A DNA stretch of 48,628 nucleotides from Lingula anatina. Taxonomy: Eukaryota > Brachiopoda > Lingulata > Lingulida > Lingulidae. The stretch covers positions 320,091 to 368,718 of the forward strand of contig NW_019775580.1 in NCBI RefSeq assembly GCF_001039355.2, given 5' to 3'. The notes below the pieces were generated by a model, which was given only the letters and a program-made list of their open reading frames with translations, was not told where the DNA came from and made no database searches. Positions 35,020 to 47,704 of the stretch are shown here, piece after piece (the first letter of the stretch is position 1; each line of letters opens with the position of its first letter). A program made the position numbers and the translations under genes.

Positions 35020-38000
35020 CTAAAGAGATTATGAGTTTTGGTTATTGTAACAGCTTGACAGTACAAAAGCAAACACAAAATTTTGATAACAGAAATTATC
35101 GAACATTTTCATATTTTTTGTTCCATACCCTATTCGTTGTAATGGAAAAAAGATTACATAAGTATATTTAAATACCGCTAATGCTTTGTTTTAATGACAT
35201 ACGATTTCAATGAGTTCACAACTGATTAGATGTATCGACGTAGTGGCATAACTTTATTATAGGCATATGCCTCACACGGCTGCACGTGTTGCAAAATTAA
35301 GCGAAAGGTACTGTACATACGTTTGTCCTTTTCGGTCTTTCCTTTTGTATGGCCGTCTTCCACGGCAACAAGTCCAGGAAAATACGAGGCCTCTGTTGCT
35401 CTTAGGTGACTCCCGTAAAACGTTGGGTGGGTGGCGGACACAGCAGAGACACCTGGCGTGAGAGACTGCACCAGCTCGGAGTCCAGCATTTCTTGGCGGA
35501 CCTGTGCTGTGCTGCGCGGCTGACGCTCGTTTTGAACCGCTAAAACAAATAGATATTTCATTGCTTGAATATTTTACCAAAATATAAATGTTGAATATCT
35601 TCCATTGAAAATGTAATTGAAGAGAGGGTAATCATTACGATAAGGTTATTTTTAGTGTGTATGTACAAGTATACATGTAGGTGCTACGGAGATAAAAACC
35701 ATTTTTGTTATTTTTATCGTTCAAGAATATTGATAAGTTGTTTGACGATTGTGACCGACCAATATTGTGAGGAAATCATTTTTTTTACTTTTTCCACGTG
35801 GAAAAATGCATTAGGCAATGGGTGCGGGAAAATGTAAGTGGGAGAATTGACAATTCACACAGGAAGCGCCTTTATGATGTTGTTTTCATGGTCAAAAATC
35901 GCCCACACTGTGGATTTGACATTTCCCAGCAAAAAAAGCAAAATAAGAAAAAAGTAAAAAAAAAAAAAAAGAAAGAAAGAAAGAAAGGAGGAAAAAATTA
36001 AACATGTTAAAAAACAAAAAGATTAAAAAATGTCTGTTGACCTTGTTTGCACTGTGCTTGGTCGTACTAGTTGGTAAAATACTAAGTCTCGTTATATTTG
36101 CATTAGCATACTTCGAAAATGTTCAGAAGATATATCAGGGAAGATGTTTATTTCAGAATCAAAATCATGTTGTCAAAAAAAAAAAAAAAATAGCATTTAG
36201 TTTTTCACGCGACAGCTCTTATTTCAACTTTTATATTGAGCGGTCACTTTCTACCTAAGTTTCAAAAGATTTTTATCTTTTTTTTTTCTTTTTAAGTATA
36301 AAATTTGTACTTCTGCGTTTGATTTGATGGACAGTTACTTCCCTGTACAGTTGTGCAACAAATGGACTTATAAGATGCGAATTAACTGCTTTGTATCCAA
36401 AACCAGGTGGCAATTGAATCGAAAATGACATTTTGAAGAAATGAAACTTGATGCAAGCTACTCATTGCAGTGGCTGATCCTGTCAATCTTATGTCCCTTG
36501 GGTTGTCGGTCAACACAAAAGTAAGTCAATCTCCCTAGACTTGAAATAAAGACTAATATCATATATGCGTCAAGTATGACACCAGTGTTTGTATAGAAGT
36601 AAAGAATAAAAGCAAAAGTAATAAATACTAATCACTGACAAATAAGTATTTTTCCCCGTGAATTATGCATGTCTAGGGCTGTCGGCTTGATCATCGGAAC
36701 GCGATTCACCCACGATCAATGGAATTAAAAGGAAATTGTACAAAAGAAAAATGAAATATCGGTTCCCTTAATTCAATAGGCCATGTCAAAATTGTATTTC
36801 CCTGTGCTGCTTAAGATCAATAACATCGCGAGATATTCAATTAAACGTATCTCTAACTTAATCTGTCAGGAGAGATGGCTTGTTGCAGCTGCCCCGAGAC
36901 TAGATAAAGACATCACCGACGCATCACAACTTAATAGGCACGGAGAATGCAGATTAGAATCCGCTCTTGTTGAAATCCTGTTCTCAACCAATCAGAAGTG
37001 GGTTCGGGGTATTGTAAAAGAAGATTTGCGTCTAGATCTTTTATTCAATCCATCATTACGTTTATTTAGTGTGTGCATTTATACACGTTAGTGTGTGCTG
37101 TGTATTAGTGGGTGCGGACAGCTATTTGATTTTTTACCCTCCGCTCTTCATTTTTTTAGTATTACTTTAGTCCAAAATGTTATATTTGTTAAAAGCCAAA
37201 ACTGCTTCCGGCTCAAGGGGTCTGCCAAAATTAATTGCCGTGAGAAAATACATGCGAATCCTTTCGAACGCACAATTATGTGATATAAATGATACTCTTT
37301 GTCAATCATCTATTAGTGAGACATTAAAAAATTAAATAGCGACGCGTAACTTACCATCTTTGTTCATGCCTTTGTGAAGACATTTTTTCAGACGACATGC
37401 TTGACACTGGTTTCTGTGTGCCTTGTCAACTGTGCATGCCCCCGTGCCGGCCTGACACCTAGGGGGAAAACATGAAAAATACCGTTACTTATTGCAGAAG
37501 TCTTTAAATGACACACAATGGAATATTACAGCCTATCAAAGGAAGGTGGATTGAAACGGCAATTTGTTATAATGAATGGATTTTACAAGGCAGAGGCAAG
37601 TGATGTTGTAAATTTTACCAAAAAGCAGCTAAAATTACAAATTTATGCGACATGTAGTCAATGTGTTTCATGTGTGGGAATGTAAGGTGTATCGAAACCA
37701 TGACACTGAGCGTGATGTAGAATTGGTAAAATTAAAAATAATTTCTTATTTGAAAAAATCAGACATTTTCTAAAGATTGAGCGTCATGCAACTGTTAGTA
37801 AAGCAGCTATGCGAATACAAATCAAATACGAAAATTAAGACAAGCACAAAATTAAGTTATTTGACCTGAACTGTAACCGTTTTATTACTTAGAGAAGTCA
37901 AACGCGCCGTTGAGGGTGTGCTAAAACACAAGGAACACCGAGCGTAATCTGAAAAGTCGACTGTTCATTTTATATGTGGTAGACGCAGAAGATAAAAAAC

Positions 38001-39019
38001 CTCGACCAATATTTCCCTTATAAACTTTGACTGACAGCAAGAAAAAAAGCAACCTTATTAATCCACTGATATGTGGTCGATATTGAGGCAGTAACCCGTT
38101 TAAACAGTACGATTTACAAATCCTCTTAAAAATCATGCTACACACTAAATCAAACAAGTCTTCTGAGTCTTCTTTTCTTAAGACGTTGACAAAATTTTCT
38201 GCTGTCTGTATTTTTTGTGAAGTTTAGAGAGGGTTGTGAGTTAATCAGAGAGGTAAGATGTAAACTGGAGGCGTGCAAATTTAATATACACGTAGAATAG
38301 CGCTAAAGCGACTGAAATAAACAGAAAAAGCTACAAAAAGAAGAAAAGCAAAGAACAAAACACAAGGGGCTATAGCAATACCATATCAATAATTGTACCA
38401 ATTAATTGTACCAAAATTACCGATCAGATAGTCCCCCCATCAAGCTTTTCTTTGAAATCTTACAATACGAGTCTTTGTAAACGGGTATTAATAAAAGAAC
38501 ATTCTGAAAAAAAAACGAAACTGCAAATTGAATTTTTATGAAAATATAGTACCTGTAAATCAACTTTCTGCGGACGCTTCTTTTAAAAAACCCGCTGCAG
38601 CCATTGCAAGCGAGGATGCCATAGTGTTTCCCGCTCGAGGTGTCCCCACATACTGCGCAACTCAAGTTTGGAGAACTCCGTTTGATTGGTCCAATTGAGT
38701 CAGGTGACTCAGATGATGAGTCCCGGGGGGGTGAAGGAACCGCCGACACCAGTGTTGGAGGGGGTGTACTGCTGCCAGACAGTTGGTCGTCTGTTTTGTT
38801 CGGAAGGACAGTCTCGTCCACTACAAAACCATGAAATGAACAATAATTTCTGCTCAACGGGAATCATGCAGGGTATCCTTAATATTGACTTGTATTTTTG
38901 TGCATTTCGTCATTTTTGTCCATGTCTCGATACAGCACATTAAATGAGTTGAAGTCAAACTTCCAAAAAAGATATGGACACGAATTAACAAACAAACAAA
39001 CAAACAAACAATAAATAGA

Positions 39020-39050
<31 letters not shown>

Positions 39051-40845
39051 ATAGATGAATGAATTAGTTAATGAATACATGGATGAATAAATGGATAAAT
39101 AAATAATTATAAAAAACTAAAAATGGAAAGAAATAAAAGGCTGGGAAATAAAAGGCTAATCTAATTGTGCGAATATTAGAACGAAATGGCTACGGTGGGA
39201 ATATTTTCACTTACACAGAAACTACTTTCTTTGTTTTCTTCGATTATCATTTTTTACTTGACAGTTTGTCTGCTCCTTATCGGAGTATTGTAAACACCTA
39301 AAACTTCACACGTTTGCTGATCTTGATATACTTCTCTTTTCTGATTTCATGTTTGCCACTAACATCTAATTATTGGGAACATTTCTCAATTTTTGGTAAA
39401 ACACTACCCTAAGTCAACAAATAAATGAAAAAACTACAATCACACTCCAATTATTTTGAACAGTTGAACGACATTAAAGTGAACATGTTTATAAAACAGG
39501 TATACGCCAAGAAGTTATTTATTTCCAAAACAAAAGATTCGACAAATGTATTAGGAGAGTTCAATCAAGAAATGGGCATCGACAACTCATTCCAATTAGA
39601 GTTCAATAGCTTTCGTTAATCAGGTTACCTTTAATATGATCGTTGAAAAATCACCATGCAATGACATTGGTAATCGGATTTAGAAAGTCCATAAGACTAC
39701 CTCGCCTGTTTTAAAACGCGATCAAGAAATGAGTTATGGCCCCAGAGCTCAAGAGATGAATTCGCGTTAAGAATAAATAAAACATAAAAACAGTTATAAA
39801 TTCAATGACAGCTCCAATGAATGGTCGTTAAACCGGGATCCGTGATCGATCGGCTGTCAAAGCAAACCATCTGCTTTCATCTTTCGTAAACTAATACCTT
39901 TACTGGGAAGACCACAGAACCTTTTTCTCGGCTAATCTAATTGTGCGAATATTAGAACGAAATGGCCATGTAGACTAAGCAGCCTAACATATAGCAACAT
40001 TTATGTTTGTCCTTCCCACTTGTTTCTCAATCTGGATATGCATCATCATTAGCACAAATGAGTGGCAGTTTAATTTTCTGGTTTCCAAGTTGCGGGGAAC
40101 AGGCAGCTTTGCGGGATAAACGTAACTGTCGGAAATTGCAGCGGCTATAATCCACGTCAGAAATAATGACGGACACCCCTCGTCTACCTGACGTTAAGAA
40201 GGGATTAACTTCACGCATTTCGAATCTTGATCGACGCGTATCTTTAAGCTGATTGGTATGTTTTTCCGGGACGCGGGTTTAAGGGAACTCAAGCACATTA
40301 CAGATCAACGTGTCTGCGAACCCCAAAGCAAACGCGATGCATTATTTTTCGGAAACCTCAACAAAATTTTCGGCTTGATAATTAAAATTTAAAAAATTTA
40401 AAACCATTTTTGTAGTAGTAGTAGTAAGATCAGATAGTTAACGATTATATCAGTAGAAAGTTCTTTTGAAGCACTGAGCACTGTATTTAATTTTTCTGTA
40501 TATTGTACTGTTACCTTCGTTTTTTGCATTAAAAGAAAAAATGATATTTTTCTCGAGTGCCATAACTTTTGTACGTAAGAATTTGTAATGAAATAAAGAT
40601 AACTATATTCAAAAGAAATAATTATTATAAAATATTCTACAATACTTTTTTTTAATGTTTAATTAAATCTTCAAATTAAGTGATGTATCCAACATATGTT
40701 ACAACCAAAATATCAAACAAGGGTTTGAGAAAAGACGAAGATAAAACAATAAAGACATGTATTTAAAATCCGTCGAAGCTCTCTTCTTTGTTGTATCACT
40801 TCTGATTATTGAAAAACGATGACTGTTGGTCTTTTTATGACGTAG

Positions 40846-40889
<44 letters not shown>

Positions 40890-42286
40890 GCAAGATGGGT
40901 GGATGGATGGATAAATAGACACACATTAAAACATTTCAAAGCATGATGTATTTGAAAGACTGCAGATTCGTAATATACAGATATCTAATACACTACGCAT
41001 TATTTTTGTTGTCGAATTAAACTAATCCTGCTTTTACCAATTATGCAATTAGATATACGGAGTTACAATGCCCAGGCTTTCCCAGCGTGAACTGCTATTG
41101 TTTCGCAGGAAACCCATCTCGTGACTGGAAAGCGTTATTGGAAAGGTTTTAAGCAATATCTCCAGCAGATTTGATCTAATTCTTGATCTTGTTCATTACG
41201 TGCTAATTGCTTTGCGCTTTCATCGGAAATCACATCGGACGCGGCAGACTGGTATTTAATTAAGAAATGTCCTCACTGATAGACATTTCATTATTAGAGT
41301 TCGAACTGTTTTTAAAAATACTAATCACGGCTTTCTGGATTATGGATTTGTTTCTTCTTGCTTGTTTTTACTGGCTTTAAGAAGGAATGAGAAACAGTTC
41401 AGCCGTGATAAAATTTTATTACGAAAGGACGCAACTTACACTATTCTTCCTGATTTTTTGCTTTTATATGCTTGTAAAAGTTCTTTTAAGGGACTTTTAT
41501 CCACTGTGATTCCTTTCTAACACAATCAGTTGGAAAAAGGCAGGACGGTTTATTCCACATCTTTAATGTCAAATGTATACATTGGCTCTGTTTTTCGATT
41601 TTCGACTTTTTATCATTAACTTTGTCAGGATTGAAAATCGAGCTTTTCCATGGCAATGCTACGAACATGAAGTTGTCCATTTCTTATTTAGAAAATGTTT
41701 GGATGTCATTCCAGTCTTTTTTCTACAACTTACATTGATATCAAATTATTCAGATTGCGTTTTTGACTTTGAAATACATGAAGATCAAAGCATCTTGTCT
41801 TGCAAATTTACTAATAACATTTAGTGCGTATAAAATGCTTGAAATAAATATAGTAAAAAGGGTAAAATACCAATTCTTAGATTTCTAATATTTTATTCTT
41901 TCGCACATTCTAATCCTTGGTTTATTTGGATTTGTTATTTCGCTTAATTTTCCCGCGTTTTCCATCTTGCGTCATACAAAAAAAAAGGATTTTTTTAAAA
42001 AAGAGTACAGATTATGAAGTTCCCAATTTTTTATAGCACTCAGGTATATGAATGAAATATATATATATAACAATAAAATAATAAATCAAAAAATGATAAC
42101 GATTTTCTTCTCTGTTATGTCATACTTACGTAAAATCAAATTTGACATCAGTCAGAAAGAATGTTAATAACATTTTAATCGAATTCTCTTTCTAAACTAA
42201 AAGAAAACTGCACGGCAACGCACTAAATTTGACCGTATCCACTTACTGTCCATTTTGTGATTACTCTTCAATTCAACTTCTTCCAT
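33254..42286 (-). CDS. nr2e3: NR2E3-type nuclear receptor (photoreceptor-specific receptor family)
   Basis: Eight coding exons on the minus strand: 42286-42247, 38820-38553, 37458-37355, 35539-35321, 35019-34814, 34411-34168, 33846-33741, 33386-33254. Total 1320 nt, 439 residues (human NR2E3 is 410); all phases match. Order: a Ser/Pro-rich N-terminus, a two-zinc-finger DNA-binding domain (about 68-133), a hinge starting [14 protein letters not shown], and a ligand-binding domain to the AF-2 helix [10 protein letters not shown]. The P-box CNGCSG and the AVQNERQPR hinge favour NR2E3 over NR2E1/TLX, which has CDGCSG. In vertebrates NR2E3 shapes photoreceptor identity; the role here is unknown. 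Start choice: the Met at 42286 continues in frame into Met at 42253 (MDMDE); either could be used, and the frame stays open further upstream without another ATG. Confidence 0.92.
37355..38820 (-). other. nr2e3: DNA-binding domain of the NR2E3-type receptor
   Basis: Finger 1 is in exon 38820-38553 ([14 protein letters not shown], then [16 protein letters not shown], residues 68-103). Finger 2 is in exon 37458-37355 (C104, C111, C121, C124; [16 protein letters not shown]). All eight zinc-binding cysteines are present. The intron splits the two fingers after LIYR, the usual place in NR2 genes. Confidence 0.95.
38986..39052. repeat. (AAAC)n and (AAAT)n microsatellites
   Basis: About six AAAC units (38986-39010) followed by nine or more AAAT units (39018-39052), in intron 1 of the receptor gene. 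Confidence 0.95.
39154..39966. repeat. 37-bp perfect direct repeat pair, 776 bp apart
   Basis: The 37 bases at 39154-39190 (starting GGCTAATCTAATTGTGCG) recur exactly at 39930-39966. The flanks on both sides are unrelated. Both copies are in the first coding intron of the receptor gene. Confidence 0.95.
40846..40888. repeat. (ATAG)n microsatellite
   Basis: About eleven TAGA units inside receptor intron 1, followed by a short GGAT-rich stretch. Confidence 0.96.
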
Positions 42287-45200
42287 TTCATCAGTAGTCA
42301 CCAATATCACTCTAGGAAAGTGTATGCCTTCTCCCGCAAGATTTGCCTGCAAGCCCACGTAAGACCACGTTGTGCCGATCTTGTGGATGATTTTACTTCT
42401 GAAATTGATCAGGCGGTGCTTGTTCTTTTCAGTAATTGATTCGCAATTATTTATTCCATCAACAAAAGGGTCGCTAGAGAAATCAATTGACGCTCACGAA
42501 TTTGTTTCCGTCTAATCTCAGATAGATAGGATTAAACACCAGGCGACTGGTCTCGATCACAGAGATTTTTCCGGGGAGGAAAGATGATGACAAGAGCGAC
42601 TGAGTTGTCAACTTCCTTTTCTTTTGTCGTTATGGTTTTCTGCATTGTTTAATCAAGACGGCATTTTTGTACGTCAATAAATGATAGGATAGGAGGGGCA
42701 AAATTTTCTTGCGCAACTTTTATATGAGGATACGCATGCATGGTTGTGTATATGTTACCCTAGAGAACACTGGCGTAGAAAAATTGACATAAGATGCACC
42801 ATCTCGGTTCGCAGTGCAATCATACCCGAAGAAAATAAAAAGAACAACATTTTGGGGGTGCATATTTGTGTCCACAAGCTTTGCATATTTGAATCCAAAT
42901 TCTAAAACAGTCGCAGGGAATTGTTATTTTATATAAATGCATAAAATACAACCCAGCAATTCTCTAAACACTCGGACAACAAGAAATGGTAACTGTTTTC
43001 AAAAGGTATGCCTTGAATATCAAAAAGTATGAAAAGATTTTATTATTGTGAAATCATGCCAACCTTTGAATACTTGATCACATAGTACTGGATGCATGGT
43101 GTAGGCGTCACTGATTGCCAGTGTCAATTCTCCGGCCCAAAAGAGTAACTGATAGGATTTTTTGCCTGATTACAACAATTAATGAAGAATTGACAATGCA
43201 AAGATTTAACCGGAGATTCTCAAAGAATAATCAGAAATTTAAACAATAAATATATGTACTCTGTTTTATTTATATCTAAAATACGATATGATTTACATAC
43301 ATGTATAAAACAATCAATAAATATAAATATTATTGTCAATTATTATTATTCATTATTTTTACTTGCAAATAAACTATCACTCTGGACGTTTGCCTTAACT
43401 GCTCCATCGTATATGTGTGCGGCGTTGTCACGGTTGTAATCCATACATCACCGTTGTCAGGCACATTGTTAAGCTGATGTATCTACAACGAATCAAGCCC
43501 ACCTGCTCTCTAACGGCAGAAGAATAAGAGGAGGTAGCACACAAAGTTGTGCGATCGGTACCTGTGATAATTAACACCCAGATTCAACAGAACATCTCGA
43601 AATAAAAAAGCAAAAACAAAAAGGTTTTCGTTACACGGGCAGTCTAAAAGCAAGGGACTGGACAATAATATGAAACATAAGAACGCATTTGTCACGCCAA
43701 AAGTAGCCGAGATTTTGATTGTTATCATCATTCCATCTCAAGCAAATTCCAAGTGTAAATAGTTTTGTAAATTGTTGAGTTATTTCAAAAGAAAAAAATT
43801 TGGATCGAGAAACAAGATATATGTCTGCTTACGAAATCCCTTTCAGAGGGTAACATACCCCCGACCGACTCGACTGAGCCAATTTGTACAACGAAATGAT
43901 CTTTCGCGCACTGCCAACATGGGCAACATTATTGAATGCGTTATTGAGGAAATCCTATCGTCTTCCCTCAAATATTTCAGCGAACAGTTTCCGTCGCATT
44001 GCATGACTATAGTAGGCTAGCAATCAGAAGACGGCGAATTTCACATCTAATTCCAAAACATCAATGCACCAGAATAAATACCCCTTTCATGGGAGCAAGT
44101 GTCGAGGGAAATGAACTGCGTACTTCGAAAGGGAACTTTTAATGCCTGCCGCAAAGACGCTGCTTAGCTCTTATAAAGAATCAAAAGCCTCGCAAGGACT
44201 GTCTTAATTGAGTTCGAAAACATCGGGCGGGTCGAAAGTATGTCTGCTCTATGAACAGCATTATAGCAAGTATAGAAAAATGTACTTTGGAACAGTTTGC
44301 TTTGAAAGAAGGATGGATTTTAACGCGCTTCATCTTGACAGCTTATTCCCAAGAACTCAGTCAAAACAGGGTCCAGAACCATTGCCTATGGACTTAGCTT
44401 AGCTAACTATTGGGCAATAAGACGTTGGTCATCCAAAACAATATACAGTGAATGGCATCAACCTGATCATTATTGTGTGAGGTGTTTGGGCGAACTGACT
44501 GAATGCCATCTTCTGTAACCCTCTTGAAAACTGCAGCCCACTTCACTGTTGCAAGAAGAAGATCAGAGTCATCAGCAAGTGATTGTACCATGCCCATATC
44601 GTTTGTGTTAAGAGTCATACATTTTACTCAATCCTCTGTTTTGGCCCCCTTTATTATTTGTCGCCCATGTTTCGCCGTTATAGGACCTTACTTGCACCGA
44701 AATTAAGACAAAAATCTGTATGTCATTTTTAAAAGAAAAGATGGTGTGTTCAACTAAATTCTGACACTTTTATTTAATTTTAAAAGGTCAAAAAAGGTTA
44801 AAAAAAAGGTGAAAATGTATTTTTGCTACAAAAAGAGTTTAACCACTTTATTCTAACAATATCAAGTAAAATCTCTCAGTCTGTTTAATCCATGTCAAGC
44901 ATATTTCATAGTTTTAAAACTTGTGTGTACGAGTCAAAATTCTGAAAGATTTTTTTTTTTTTTGGAGAGCTTTCCGCCATTACCTTATTTGATCACTCTT
45001 AATTTGATGACTTAATATTATGGCAGTAACTGGCATGTTTAATCTATTTATTTATTAATTTGTTTGTTTGTTTGTTTGTTTCTTTCTTTCTTTCTTTCTT
45101 TCTTTTTAATGCGTGGATTAAGACGAGAGAAACACTGTTTACAGATTACAGGTCCTCAATTTTCTTTTCAGTAAGAATGAAACAATTTATTAATGATCAT

Positions 45201-45540
45201 TATTAAGAGTAAAAGATTTTAGTGCAATGCATGATCTTAAATATTGCTTTAGTGTTGCCACTGACATGTTCATAATTCTTATTAATTTATCTAAATTTTC
45301 ATCTCGGCCCGCAGTTGACCGAAAGAAAGTCTTGTCATTTAAATTTGCTTTGCAATCTCTCCCCTGTAGGATTTATGCTGTTCGAAACATTTAGATTTGT
45401 GATAGGACAGAGAGTATTCTTCTTTAAAATCTAAGCTAAACATGTTGTATTTTCAAACTGTTAAAATGATGATAAGTAGGACATTTTTGGACATTTTAGA
45501 TCTTCTCTCGTCCTTCATTTATGCTTCGTGTAATACGGCA
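42287..45540. other. upstream region of the nuclear receptor, no gene recognised
   Basis: This region lies 5' of the minus-strand receptor and should contain its promoter and any untranslated exon. GGATTA (42539-42544, complement TAATCC), the OTX/CRX-type homeodomain core, is about 250 bp before the start codon. Frames of 60-82 codons (for example 43772-44020) show no recognisable features. A TTTG/TTTC tract lies at 45059-45105. Confidence 0.4.
45059..45105. repeat. (TTTG)n(TTTC)n microsatellite
   Basis: About six TTTG units change into six TTTC units, in intergenic DNA. Confidence 0.95.
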
Positions 45541-45651
45541 TTTCAATAAACCACAAATGTTATGATGTCATCGTAGAGGATAGAGAAGAACCACATGCAG
45601 CACGATGACATCATAACATTTGTGGTTTATTGAAAGAACCACATGCAGCAC
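45541..45651. repeat. 34-bp perfect inverted repeat embedded in a 17-bp direct repeat
   Basis: The arm 45541-45574 (TTTCAATAAACCACAAATGT...) is repeated as an exact reverse complement at 45602-45635, with a 27-base loop. The 17-mer AGAACCACATGCAGCAC occurs at 45587-45603 and again at 45635-45651, overlapping the borders of the right arm. Confidence 0.95.
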
Positions 45652-46084
45652 AGCAACAGATAATAAGTGCGACAGTGATGCAATAATATCCGTTAAGCAG
45701 ATGGATGTGTTGGCATGAAATCCTTGATGTGCTAGTTGCGCTACAATACAATAACTTTTATTTCATGTTGGGGATAAATTTGAAAAGAAACATTAGCTTT
45801 GCAGCTATTTACCGACTGGGTTAGGACAAATATTTCTACAAATAATGTAATATTTACACACGAGGTCTAGTAAGATAGTACATGGTAAATCTTTCTACAA
45901 AATATATACAAATACACATGAAGTCTACTAAGATAGTAAATGAAAAATCTTTCTATGAAAAATAAACAAAATGCTAGACCTAGTTAATTGTGAAAAACAG
46001 ACAATTCTACATACAATGCTCACTAATATAGATGCATAAAAATGAAAACGTTGTATTATTACACAGTTTCACGAAGTGCATATA

Positions 46085-46760
46085 GGTAACACAAGCTACA
46101 TTTGAATTGATTTGAATTGATGCTTTGCTTTAATTCATCTAAAAGATCATTCCATATTTTTGGCCCAAGATATGACTAGGATTATTTGCCATGTGTTATT
46201 GTGTCAAAACTGGGGATATTTAGAGTCTTTTCCCCTCTAAGGTTGTAATTTGGTATTATTTCCTGGAAAAGGTCGGAGATGTACATGTTGGAAGGTACAA
46301 GCCCATTTATAGTTTTGTTAACCTTAAGTACAAGCATACATGTACACATAGCCTGTTCAAGTGCAAAGTGTTAAGACCTGACATATTTAACAACTCATCA
46401 TAACTGCTTGTGTGGTTGTCATAGACAAATCTTAGACTCCTTTCCTGCATCTTTTCTAATTTTTTCATATTTCCCTCACCACAAAAGTGCCATACTAACA
46501 GACAATAATTGAAGTTTAATTATGTAAAATGCCTGAATATGACAAGCCGACTTGGAACATGTAGATAAGCTGAAAACCTTCTCAGAGTGTTTAATTGACA
46601 TGTTGTTTTAGAACATAATTCTGAGATGTGTTTGTTAAAAGTCAGTCATGAGTCAAAGTAAACTCCAAGGAGGTTGACCCAAGGTTCTGGTTTTACCAAT
46701 TTTCCGTGGCAAGATAATTGCTCAATTACAGATCGTCGACTTAGTACAAGATTTTGATGT
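46085..46760 (-). pseudogene. decayed 3' end of a non-LTR retrotransposon reverse transcriptase
   Basis: Read on the minus strand, one degenerate frame shows the hallmarks of the C-terminal part of a LINE (CR1/Jockey-like) reverse transcriptase: VNLLGVYFDS, a stop, LTFNKHISELCSK, LNTLRRFSAYL, NYCLLVWHFC, KLEKMQERSLRFVYD, SYDELLNMSGLNTLHLNRL. After several stops and a frame change, an LGPKIWNDLLDELK-like stretch follows. Multiple in-frame stops and at least one frameshift make it inactive. The N-terminal half of the polymerase and the endonuclease were not found. Confidence 0.8.
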
Positions 46761-46993
46761 TTTTTTAAGTAAAATTTTAAAGGAAACTTCGATTGGCGGG
46801 AAAAGCCCAGATGGGCCACCTTTAATGTACTCTTTAATGTAGAATGAAATGATGGGATATATTGCCCATTATGACAAATCATTATTTCCACTGCTTCATA
46901 TGTAATAGAAAATTTCATTCTGTCCATTGCCTTAATTATGTAGCAATTATTACTTACGTATAGGGTCTGTGTAGGCCAATAAACAAAGATCAC

Positions 46994-47688
46994 CTTGAAC
47001 GCATTTTTTTATTCGGGAAGGAGACAATTTAGTAGGTTTGCCAACTCAATGCATTCATGTATCTGAATTCATTTATTTAATGAATGTCCATTGTTTTCAG
47101 ATGTTATTCGATATTAAAATGTCTAAATAAAAATTTTTCTAAACACTGTGAGATTAATAATGGCGACACATCTGGTTCAGATAAAAATGTCCACAAGCAT
47201 TCACACGCACCCGATTAAACTTAATGCATCCCAATTATCTTATTTAATTTTTCAAATCGATAAGTCAAAAGGCATTAAGTATCACGTTCGCAATGTGCTT
47301 ATCAAAGCCCTTACGCGGAATCGTATCAATCATTTGACCTATTTCTTGACGCACAAAGAACTTGAAATGCAAGCACACAGTGCACAGGTGAGCGAAACCA
47401 CGAGAACAGAAAGATATCAAGATATATATACTCATCAGGAAAATCCAAGGCTTTCGGTGAGTTTTGATTTGAACTCAGGATCGGATACACGGTGAGCACG
47501 GTGTTCTAGAAAAGAGATTATTGTACTTGTTACAGTGGCGAGTTGGGCAGCTAGAAAGTAACGTGACTGTGTTAATGGTAAGCATAAACATGTTTGTTAA
47601 CATCGATCGCTCATAACGTTAGTTAACGTGCCATAGCTAGGTCTTGTTTGTAACTTCATTCAAGCCTGATTCCTTGTCCTTTCTCTAG
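46994..47688 (+). other. upstream region of the Mab-21/cGAS-like gene, probable untranslated exon
   Basis: A good donor (TTAATG|GTAAGC, after 47577) and a good acceptor (TTTCTCTAG at 47680-47688, with a pyrimidine tract) bracket a likely 111-bp intron just before the coding exon. Joined this way, an in-frame TAA precedes the ATG at 47705, which supports that start. The open frame 47148-47495 resembles nothing and may be part of the leader. The transcription start is not placed. Confidence 0.4.
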
Positions 47689-47704
47689 GTCGAGCACAAG
47701 AGCA

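Noticed and set aside
35798-36258. Lysine-rich plus-strand frames in the receptor intron
   Set aside because: They arise from A-rich low-complexity sequence; there is no plausible start context or domain.
38417-38857. 146-codon minus-strand frame taken as a complete small receptor gene
   Set aside because: It reads through the donor at 38552 into intron sequence. The true exon stops at LIYR and continues with the second zinc finger at 37458-37355.
38986-39052. Regular short repeats considered as a CRISPR array
   Set aside because: They are simple AAAC/AAAT microsatellites without spacers, in a eukaryotic intron.
43772-44402. Frames of 64-82 codons upstream of the receptor, considered as small exons
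   Set aside because: No recognisable protein motif and no consistent splice partners; codon content looks random.
47148-47495. 115-codon plus-strand frame before the cGAS-like gene, considered as its N-terminal exon
   Set aside because: It ends in a stop before any donor that would join in frame, and the ATG at 47705 already gives a full Mab-21 N-terminus. I treat it as leader or non-coding.
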